Both the position numbers and the translations under genes were made by a program. From positions 1-10,963 of the forward strand of contig CAZDOD010000093.1 of the NCBI GenBank assembly GCA_964506935.1: a stretch of DNA of 10,963 bases, in the 5' to 3' direction. A model generated the notes under the pieces. That model was not told the origin of the DNA, did not search any database, and saw only the letters and a list, made by a program, of their open reading frames with translations. Positions 1 to 5,935 of this stretch are shown here, piece by piece (the stretch's first letter is position 1; every line of letters starts with the position of its first letter). Origin of the DNA: CAZDOD01 sp964506935 (GTDB lineage Bacteria; Desulfobacterota; Zymogenia; Zymogenales; Zymogenaceae).

Positions 1-222
1 AACCCGATGGTCTTCGGGGCGCTTTCGGTCAACTATTCGATTGCCATATATCTCGGTTCCATCGGAGGGGTTTTGATAATGGTTCTCTTTTCGTTTTTAG
101 CTGGGATATATTTGAAGAAGGTCGAAGAGCCGAGGCTGCTATCCGATTTCGGAAAGGAGTATGAAAAATACAGGGGGAGGGTGGCGATGATCGTTCCATT
201 TATGTTGAGGAGGGGTAAGTAG
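1..222 (+). CDS. Isoprenylcysteine carboxyl methyltransferase-like membrane protein, C-terminal fragment
   Basis: The reading frame is open from the first base, so the N-terminus lies outside the window and the internal Met at base 7 is not a credible start. The visible 73 residues begin with Asn-Pro-Met, matching the (R)-H/N-P-M-x-x-G motif of the ICMT/PEMT methyltransferase superfamily. A hydrophobic hairpin follows, then Glu-Glu-Pro and a tail of the form L-x-x-F-G-x-x-Y-x-x-Y, which is the usual C-terminal signature. Members are integral membrane enzymes that use S-adenosylmethionine. In bacteria the substrate is usually unknown, because prenylated CaaX proteins are rare there, so the substrate is left open. 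It ends in TAG and converges on the glutamate synthase operon. Family assignment is fairly secure; function is not. Confidence 0.75.
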   Translation, partial: NPMVFGALSVNYSIAIYLGSIGGVLIMVLFSFLAGIYLKKVEEPRLLSDFGKEYEKYRGRVAMIVPFMLRRGK

Positions 223-255
223 GTAAATTTTTCATCCATTACCAAGCGAACGACG

Positions 256-281
256 TAGGGGCACGACATGCCGTGTCCCTA
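256..281. repeat. Decayed GC-rich palindrome between convergent genes
   Basis: A 10-bp inverted repeat (TAGGGGCACG at 256-265 against CGTGTCCCTA at 272-281, one G-T pair) encloses a 6-base loop. It sits in the 95-bp gap between the convergent ICMT-like gene and the glutamate synthase operon. Neither strand has a T-run after the stem, so it does not look like a standard intrinsic terminator, though it could stop or protect the 3' ends of both transcripts. Its form, flanked by CG and starting G-TAGGGGCACG, resembles dispersed palindromic intergenic repeats seen in many bacterial genomes. That resemblance is from memory and unverified. A weaker palindrome, GAATTT-AA-AAATTC, lies at 297-310. Confidence 0.5.
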
Positions 282-317
282 AAAATTAGATACAAAGAAT
301 TTAAAAATTCCGTATAG

Positions 318-1097
318 CTAGTACGCGTACATGTTCCCGTAGGGCCTGAGTGACTTGGGGTAGTATTTCAGGAATGGTTTGGACATGATCTCTTTGTGGT
401 CGAGACCGAAGTCCTTCGCAAAGTCGAGGAGCAAAAATTCCAGTATCTCCATCTCCTGATCGGTGGGATCGGCTACTCCAAGCTCCTTGCCGAGGCGGTG
501 CTCCTCCACGCTTCCCCTTACGAATATCGAGCCCCCGTGCATCCCCGTTCCCATGAAGATTCCGGAGATCGGGCGCTCCGGGTGTTTCGAGTACATCCCC
601 AGAAGTATCAATCTACCCCCCGCCATATATTCGCCGAAGAAGTCCCCGGCCTTCCCGCCCACGATGATGACCGGCACCTTCTCGAAGTACTCCTTCATGT
701 GGATACCGACACGGTAGCCGCAGTCCTGTTTTATGTGGATTTTTCCGCCCCTCATGGCGTATCCGCAGACATCCCCTGCCATCCCGTCTATCGAGATCTT
801 GCCGCCGTCCATGGTGTTCCCCACGCCGTCCTGTGCGTTTCCCATGACCCTGATTATCGGGCCGTTCATGAAGGCACCGAGGTCTTGGCCCGGGACGCCG
901 TGGATGTCTATCTTCACCTCGGCCTTTACCCCATCCGCCAGATAGCGCTGGCCGTTTATGTTGAGAAGTGAAAAACGGCTCTCGCCCCTCTTGATCTCCT
1001 CCCTTATGGCCTTGTTGAGGTCCATGTAGTAGACACCTTTGGCGTCTACGTTTACGAGTCCGTTTTCTTTTTTGATGACAGGCGAAATGCGATTCAT
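318..1097 (-). CDS. Glutamate synthase GXGXG (domain 3) subunit
   Basis: This is a stand-alone version of the C-terminal beta-helix domain of the glutamate synthase large subunit (the GXGXG, or domain 3, family). Residues about 60-205 show repeated turns of the type G-x-x-G-x-x-M-x-G-G-x-I, for example at 91-101, 107-120 and 150-164, which build a right-handed beta-helix. In the single-chain enzyme this domain is not catalytic and holds the amidotransferase and synthase domains in register. Here it presumably docks the separate amidotransferase and FMN subunits. The ATG start at 1097 is preceded by AGGAG at a 7-base spacing. It is the last gene of the operon, 43 bp after the amidotransferase gene. 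The same fold occurs in formylmethanofuran dehydrogenase subunit C, but the neighbours favour glutamate synthase. Confidence 0.88.
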   Translation of the reverse strand: MNRISPVIKKENGLVNVDAKGVYYMDLNKAIREEIKRGESRFSLLNINGQRYLADGVKAEVKIDIHGVPGQDLGAFMNGPIIRVMGNAQDGVGNTMDGGKISIDGMAGDVCGYAMRGGKIHIKQDCGYRVGIHMKEYFEKVPVIIVGGKAGDFFGEYMAGGRLILLGMYSKHPERPISGIFMGTGMHGGSIFVRGSVEEHRLGKELGVADPTDQEMEILEFLLLDFAKDFGLDHKEIMSKPFLKYYPKSLRPYGNMYAY

Positions 1098-1140
1098 CCT
1101 AACTCCTAAAAATCAGTGCCGGATCGAAATCATCCGAAGC

Positions 1141-2265
1141 TCAAACGACCTCTTTTATCTTGCCTTTCTCGACATTGTTGAGGAGGGCTATTACCGGCTC
1201 CCCGGCGATCGGCGCCCAGACATCTTCGGGGTCGGGGCAGATCTCCCTTATGGCGCTCTCTTCGGACGCCATATATACGAAGTCCCCCTTTTTCGCCGCG
1301 ATGAGGGGGCGAAGCTTGATCCGGTCGTTAAGACCCACGAGGCCCTCGTTGTTTGCAAAGAGGATTGCGAATGGGCCGTTCAGCAGCGCCGGGCCGTATA
1401 CCATCCTGATCGCTCGTACGACCTCGGCCTCGGATTCGTCTGTAAAATCGAGGCTATCCCAAAACGGCGATGCGAGGGCCAGGGATGCAACCTCAACCGG
1501 AAGACCGTGTTTTCGAATCAATAAGTCCAAGAGATATGCGACCACCTCGGTGTCTGTAAGGAGCGTGCACTTGTATCCGAACATCTCGAGGTAGCGCTTG
1601 TTGATGCCGTAAGACGATATCTCTCCGTTGTGGATGATCGACCAGTCGAGTATTGTGAACGGATGGGCGCCGCCCCACCAGCCGGGGGTGTTGGTCGGAA
1701 AGCGGTTGTGTGCCGTCCAGATGTGCCCATCGTATTCCTCAAGCATGAAGAATTCGCTTATATCTTCCGGGAAGCCCACGCCCTTGAATGCACCCATGTT
1801 TTTTCCGCTCGAAAATATGAATGCCCCGTCTATGGCGTCGTTTATATGCATCACCCTCTTTACCACCATATCATCCTCGGTGCCGCTCCCCGACTCTATC
1901 TCTTTTTGCTCCTCCTCGGTTTTTGACGGGAGGGCGAAGTATCTCATTAGTATGGGATGGGATTTTATCTTTTCGGTCGGGCGTGTCGGGATCTTCTCCT
2001 GGTGATGTACGACCATCTTTTCCTTTAGGTATCTTTCCGTCCCCTCCATTGCGGTCTCGTGGTCGTACATGATATGGAGGGCATAGAGCTCCTTATAGTC
2101 GGGATATATGCCGTAAGCTGCAAATCCCCCACCGAGGCCGTTTCCCCTGTCGTGCTGATTGGCTATCGATTTCGTTATGATCGAGCCGGGTATCCTCTCT
2201 CCCTCTTTGTTGATGACTCCAGAAAGCCCGCAACCCGAGATATCTTTGATGTAGCGGTGATTCAT
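1141..2265 (-). CDS. Class II glutamine amidotransferase subunit of split glutamate synthase
   Basis: A 374-residue Ntn-type glutaminase domain, expected to hydrolyse glutamine and pass ammonia to the FMN subunit. The likely nucleophile is Cys12 in S-G-C-G-L-S-G, so the first 11 residues look like a propeptide removed to expose an N-terminal cysteine, as in classical glutamate synthase large subunits. Supporting motifs are D-R-G-N-G-L-G-G-G at 39-47, N-R-F-P-T-N-T at 187-193, A-H-P-F at 200-203 and H-N-G-E-I-S-S-Y at 212-219, the last carrying the oxyanion-hole Asn-Gly. Compared with minimal domains it has a charged insertion at about 95-135. The ATG start overlaps the TGA stop of the oxidoreductase gene by 4 bp (ATGA), so translational coupling is likely. 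Fe-S, FMN and GXGXG parts are absent and are encoded by neighbours. Confidence 0.9.
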   Translation of the reverse strand: MNHRYIKDISGCGLSGVINKEGERIPGSIITKSIANQHDRGNGLGGGFAAYGIYPDYKELYALHIMYDHETAMEGTERYLKEKMVVHHQEKIPTRPTEKIKSHPILMRYFALPSKTEEEQKEIESGSGTEDDMVVKRVMHINDAIDGAFIFSSGKNMGAFKGVGFPEDISEFFMLEEYDGHIWTAHNRFPTNTPGWWGGAHPFTILDWSIIHNGEISSYGINKRYLEMFGYKCTLLTDTEVVAYLLDLLIRKHGLPVEVASLALASPFWDSLDFTDESEAEVVRAIRMVYGPALLNGPFAILFANNEGLVGLNDRIKLRPLIAAKKGDFVYMASEESAIREICPDPEDVWAPIAGEPVIALLNNVEKGKIKEVV

Positions 2266-3539
2266 GACCTTTTCAATCTTTCCTTTCTCGTATCCTTATC
2301 TAGATGTACGTGGCCGAAGTCGGGCGCGAGCATCGTCTCTTCGAGGCCGGAGACATCAACACGGTCGCGGATCAGTCCCGAAAATATCCCCGCCCGCTCC
2401 ACTTCTCCGACGAGCACCACCCCGACGAGTTTCTCCTTTGAAAAAACCAGTTTTCTGTATATATCGTTTTCTTCATCGGCCCTTTTTATGATCCTGTATT
2501 TCTTTTCGTCGGGCGGGTCGACGATCCCTATGCTGATTGTATCGAGGCCGTAAAAGCCGATGGAGTTCATCGGGATTCCACCCTCGTATTTCTCGTTTGC
2601 GCCGGCCATGTTTCTCCCGGCCTGTTTACCCTGCCGGTAGGCGTTGGGGAGGATCGGGGTGACCCTCATCTCGTTGTATAGCATGTCGTAGGCCTGGGCG
2701 CAATCCCCGGCGGCGTAGACATCCTTTTCTGATGTCATCAACTTTCCATCGGTCAAAATTCCCCTGTCCACCTTGATGCTGGAGGATTCGGCAAGCCCGA
2801 TATCAGGCCTTACTCCGATTGCGACGACGAGGGCGTCGGCGTCTATCTCGGTGCCCGATTTCGTTATCACCCTCGATACCTTTTCACCCGTCATCTCGAC
2901 TTTTTGGGCGGTATCTCCACAGATTATCTCGATCCCCGAATCGGAGAGCCGCTTTTCGACGATTGTTGCGGCGGTTTCATCGAAGGCGGCTGACAGTATC
3001 CTATCCATCAGCTCCAGGACCGTGACCTTTATCCCGATGTCGTTTAGGGCCTCGGCCGCCTTGAGCCCGATGAGGCCGCCGCCGATAACGACCGCCCTTT
3101 TTATTTTATCTTTGTATTCTAATATATCAGAGGCATCCTTTAGGGTAGTAAAGGTGAAGATCATCCTTTCGGGCGAGCCCTTCCCATCCGTCCCCACGAT
3201 CGGTGGAAAGATCGGCATTCCGCCGGTGGCGACTAGGAGCGAATCATAGTCGAGGGTTTTTCCATCATTTAATACTGCACTCTTTTTTTTGGTGTCGACA
3301 GATGATGCCTCGGTTTCAGTTTTGATCTCTACATTCAATTTCTCGTAGAATGTCTCTTCGCGTAGTGGCATGAGGCGGCCGTCGAGCTTTCCCGAAAGCC
3401 AGTAGCTTATCCCGGGCCTCGAGTAGGGGGGGTATTCCTCTCTCGTCACGAGCGTTATAACACCATCTTTATCGATCTCACGTATCCCCTCTATCGCCCC
3501 GAGGGCCGCTATGCCGCCTCCGACTATTACGTATCTCAT
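2262..3539 (-). CDS. FAD-dependent NAD(P)H oxidoreductase, electron-input subunit of split glutamate synthase
   Basis: A 425-residue class I pyridine-nucleotide-disulfide-type flavoprotein without the active-site disulfide. The FAD-binding Rossmann motif G-G-G-I-A-A is at 7-12 and A-T-G-G at 104-107. The second dinucleotide site, G-G-G-L-I-G, is at 153-158 with an acidic residue (Glu176) ending the second strand, which favours NADH over NADPH by general rule. The C-terminal FAD motif A-A-G-D-C lies at 276-280. Classical glutamate synthase uses the related GltD small subunit; this protein looks closer to NADH oxidase/rubredoxin-reductase-like proteins and lacks GltD's own N-terminal Fe-S region, which is supplied here by the preceding ferredoxin gene. 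GAGGAGG precedes the ATG, and the gene overlaps both neighbours by 4 bp. The partner role is inferred from gene order. Confidence 0.85.
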   Translation of the reverse strand: MRYVIVGGGIAALGAIEGIREIDKDGVITLVTREEYPPYSRPGISYWLSGKLDGRLMPLREETFYEKLNVEIKTETEASSVDTKKKSAVLNDGKTLDYDSLLVATGGMPIFPPIVGTDGKGSPERMIFTFTTLKDASDILEYKDKIKRAVVIGGGLIGLKAAEALNDIGIKVTVLELMDRILSAAFDETAATIVEKRLSDSGIEIICGDTAQKVEMTGEKVSRVITKSGTEIDADALVVAIGVRPDIGLAESSSIKVDRGILTDGKLMTSEKDVYAAGDCAQAYDMLYNEMRVTPILPNAYRQGKQAGRNMAGANEKYEGGIPMNSIGFYGLDTISIGIVDPPDEKKYRIIKRADEENDIYRKLVFSKEKLVGVVLVGEVERAGIFSGLIRDRVDVSGLEETMLAPDFGHVHLDKDTRKERLKRS

Positions 3540-3982
3540 CCGGCCTCCTCACAGACGACCACCAAGGCCCGGTTCGGACACGCCTCAACGCATGCCGGTA
3601 TCTCCCTATCGCCGCAGAGGTCACATTTGATAGATTTTTTCATGTCTTTATCCATCCCGATAGCTCCATAGGGACACGCCATGACGCATGACCAGCACCC
3701 GACACACTTTTCGGAATCGACGATGACCCTCCCGTCCTCCTGCTTTTGCATGGCACCGGTTATGCAGGCACTGACGCACCAGGCGTCGTCACAGTGTCTG
3801 CAGGTCACCGAAAACGATACCGGGCCTTCCTCTTCGACGTGGGAGCGGGGGATACCCCTTTTCTCCTTCTTGTATGCCTTGATGATGTTTTTACTCTTTG
3901 AGTGCTCGACGACACACGCTATTTCGCAAAGCCTGCAACCTATGCAGACATCTTCTTTTTCGACTACGTACCTTATCTTCAT
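3536..3982 (-). CDS. Four-cluster 4Fe-4S ferredoxin of the HycB/DmsB type
   Basis: A 148-residue cytoplasmic polyferredoxin without signal peptide. Sixteen cysteines fall into four groups: C13/C16/C19/C23, C61/C64/C69/C73, C93/C96/C99/C103 and C120/C123/C131/C135. Following the pairing known for HycB/DmsB-like electron-transfer subunits, these should bind four [4Fe-4S] clusters, each completed by the last cysteine of another group. It probably carries electrons between the FAD oxidoreductase encoded next and the ferredoxin domain of the FMN subunit encoded before. The ATG at 3982 has only a weak purine-rich upstream stretch (AAAAAGAGA) as ribosome binding site. Its TGA overlaps the next start as ATGA. 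The 96-bp gap to the upstream FMN gene is the widest inside the operon. Similar proteins serve many oxidoreductases, so specificity rests on context. Confidence 0.88.
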   Translation of the reverse strand: MKIRYVVEKEDVCIGCRLCEIACVVEHSKSKNIIKAYKKEKRGIPRSHVEEEGPVSFSVTCRHCDDAWCVSACITGAMQKQEDGRVIVDSEKCVGCWSCVMACPYGAIGMDKDMKKSIKCDLCGDREIPACVEACPNRALVVVCEEAG

Positions 3983-4078
3983 TTTAAATCTCTTTTTGCT
4001 ATTTTACGCTTTTTTAATTTTATTGCAACAGGGCCTTGACTCGCCAGATAAAAAAATTATCTACTTTTTGGTTTTGGT

Positions 4079-5602
4079 TTATTGGCCGGCGTGTTTTATC
4101 CCGAGGATGTCGAGTTCTATCTGTGATAGTCCGACACCCCTGAGCCGCTCCCTGTTTCCCCGAAGGCTCTCGATGGCGTTGATGCCCATGCCACCGAGCA
4201 TCTCCTGAATCTCATGGCCCCATGCTTTTATGAGATTTATGAGCCTTTCAGCGGCTATCTCGGGATTCAATCTCTTTGCAAGATAGGGGTCATTTGTGGT
4301 TATGCCCCACGGGCACTTTCCTGTATAACAGCGCTGACACATCCCGCACCCCATGGCAATGAGCGCCGCCGTTCCGATATATACGGCGTCTGCCCCAAGC
4401 CCTATGGCCTTTACGACGTCTGCGCTGCATCTTACGCCTCCGGCGGCGAGTATTGAGGCCTGGTTTCTAATCCCCTCTTCCCTAAGCCTCGTATCCACGG
4501 CCGCCAAGGCAAGCTCAAGTGGGATTCCTACGTTGTCCCTGATCATCGTCGGTGCGGCACCCGTCCCGCCCCTCAGCCCGTCTATGGCGATGATGTCCGC
4601 CCCGGCCCTGACCATCCCGGATGCGATTGCCGCAACGTTGTGTACGGCGGCGATCTTGACCGAGATCGGATTTTTGTAATCCACGGCCTCTTTTAGGGCG
4701 TAGATCAGTTGCCTCAAGTCTTCTATCGAATAGATGTCATGGTGTGGCGCGGGAGACAGGGCGTCGGTTCCGGTCGGTATCATCCTCGTCAGGCTTATCC
4801 CCTCCCCAACCTTTTCGCCCGGCAGGTGTCCGCCGATGCCGGGTTTTGCCCCTTGGCCGATCTTTATCTCGATGCCTGAACCGGCGTTGAGGTAATCTGC
4901 GTGGACGCCGAAGCGACCCGATGCGACCTGGACTATCGTCCACGGCCCGTATTCGTAGAGGGTTGGATGGAGGCCGCCCTCGCCGGTGTTGTATAGTATG
5001 CCGGTCTCCTTGGCGGCCATTGCCATGGCTAGGTGGGCGTTGTAATTTAAGGCGCCGTAGCTCATCGCCGAAAAGACGATTGGGTAGTTGAGCTTGAGCT
5101 GGGGCTCTATAGTTGTCAGGAGACGGAGCTTTCCCTTCTCCCTTACGACCTCGACTGAATCGGGCTTCCTGCCTAAATATGTAATAAGCTCCATCGGCTC
5201 CCTGAGGGGGTCTATCGATGGATTTGTAACCTGGCTTGCGTCGAGGAGGATTTTATCCCAGTAGATCGGGTAGGGCTTGTCGTTTCCCATGCCGGTCAGG
5301 AGCACTCCGCCGGTCGATGCCTGTTTGTAGACGTTTTTTATGTAGTAGGGGGTCCAGCTCGCATTTGTCTTGAAATCGGTAGGATTTTCCCTTATGCTTA
5401 TCGCATCGGTGGGACAGAGCGCCTCACATCTGTGGCAGTCGACGCATTTTGCGCTGTCCGATATCATCGTGTCGGTCTCGGGATCGTAGATATGGGCGTT
5501 ATATGAACACTGCCGCTCGCAGACGCGGCAAGAGATGCACTTGTCCTCATCCCTCTCTATCGTAAATTCGCTATATGTATCGTATGGAGATTCAAACAGC
5601 AA
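4079..5602 (-). CDS. Glutamate synthase FMN/synthase subunit with N-terminal 2x[4Fe-4S] domain
   Basis: A 507-residue catalytic subunit that should convert 2-oxoglutarate plus ammonia to glutamate on an FMN-bearing TIM barrel. Residues 20-66 form a ferredoxin domain with C22/25/28/32 and C53/56/59/63. The barrel covers about 100-490. Hallmarks are G-Q-G-A-K-P-G-I-G-G-H-L-P-G at 249-262, D-G-L-R-G-G-T-G-A-A-P at 341-351, and C419-x5-C425-x4-C430, the spacing that binds the [3Fe-4S] cluster of classical enzymes. An additional Cys422 lies inside that motif. Amidotransferase and GXGXG domains are missing, as in the archaeal-type protein. The start is TTG at 5602, with GAGG 9 bases upstream and a promoter immediately before it; no ATG fits better, and the conserved Fe-S domain begins only 20 residues later. 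First gene of the operon. Confidence 0.92.
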   Translation of the reverse strand: MLFESPYDTYSEFTIERDEDKCISCRVCERQCSYNAHIYDPETDTMISDSAKCVDCHRCEALCPTDAISIRENPTDFKTNASWTPYYIKNVYKQASTGGVLLTGMGNDKPYPIYWDKILLDASQVTNPSIDPLREPMELITYLGRKPDSVEVVREKGKLRLLTTIEPQLKLNYPIVFSAMSYGALNYNAHLAMAMAAKETGILYNTGEGGLHPTLYEYGPWTIVQVASGRFGVHADYLNAGSGIEIKIGQGAKPGIGGHLPGEKVGEGISLTRMIPTGTDALSPAPHHDIYSIEDLRQLIYALKEAVDYKNPISVKIAAVHNVAAIASGMVRAGADIIAIDGLRGGTGAAPTMIRDNVGIPLELALAAVDTRLREEGIRNQASILAAGGVRCSADVVKAIGLGADAVYIGTAALIAMGCGMCQRCYTGKCPWGITTNDPYLAKRLNPEIAAERLINLIKAWGHEIQEMLGGMGINAIESLRGNRERLRGVGLSQIELDILGIKHAGQ

Positions 5603-5638
5603 TTTTTTAACCTCGATCTTTTAAGCCTAATGTTCTAT

Positions 5639-5666
5639 TTTATAATAAAAAGAGCCAAATCGTCAA
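5639..5666 (-). promoter_or_regulatory. Sigma-70-type promoter of the glutamate synthase operon
   Basis: Read on the minus strand, TTGACG (5666-5661) is followed after a 16-base spacer by TATAAA (5644-5639). Each box matches the consensus at five of six positions. Transcription would start near 5632, giving a leader of about 30 nt that contains the GAGG ribosome binding site of the TTG-initiated FMN subunit gene. The fit between promoter, leader and start codon supports all three calls. No operator is obvious. Confidence 0.6.
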
Positions 5667-5865
5667 GATTATTTTGATATACTTTGGAAAACGGAACCAA
5701 TGGGCTAATCCCTTCGTATAAATTTACTTGGATACATGATAATTTAATTGGAGACATGGTTGCAAGTTGAAAGGACAAATTGTGGAATTTATCAAAACTG
5801 ACTTTTTCACAGACAATGTTATAGGGTATCAAAAAGGCTTTACAAATAAAATAAAATGGTGTAGA

Positions 5866-5894
5866 TTTATAAAGTATAATTAGGAAGATATAAT
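5866..5894 (+). promoter_or_regulatory. Possible sigma-70 promoter for the radical SAM gene
   Basis: TTTATA (5866-5871, four of six consensus positions) is followed after 17 bases by a perfect TATAAT (5889-5894). A start near 5901 would give a leader of about 35 nt, with AAGGAA placed 6-7 bases before the ATG. A second TATAAT at 5875-5880 lacks a good -35 box. In DNA this AT-rich chance matches are common, so the call is tentative. Confidence 0.35.
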
Positions 5895-5935
5895 AATACA
5901 AAAAAGTTTAAATTAAAGTCAATAAGGAATATAAA

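Larger units (their letters stand above)
5603..5935. other. AT-rich divergent intergenic region
   Basis: This 333-bp stretch separates the glutamate synthase operon (leftward) from the radical SAM gene (rightward). It is clearly richer in A+T than both flanking genes. The left end holds the operon promoter and the right end a candidate promoter for the radical SAM gene. The middle, about 5670-5860, shows no gene, tRNA or convincing inverted repeat. An 88-codon minus-strand frame crosses most of the region, but it covers the operon promoter and has no recognisable motif, so I do not call it a gene. Confidence 0.7.

Noticed and set aside
396..971. 191-codon plus-strand open frame antisense to the GXGXG subunit
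   Set aside because: A mirror frame of a well-supported gene; the translation is rich in His, Val and Ala with no domain, and the beta-helix repeats are clearly on the minus strand.
1039..1594. Plus-strand open frames antisense to the amidotransferase
   Set aside because: They lie opposite conserved amidotransferase coding sequence; no start signal or family resemblance supports them.
5635..5901. 88-codon minus-strand open frame in the divergent intergenic region
   Set aside because: It lies over the promoter of the glutamate synthase operon, is AT-driven in composition, has no convincing ribosome binding site and shows no recognisable domain.
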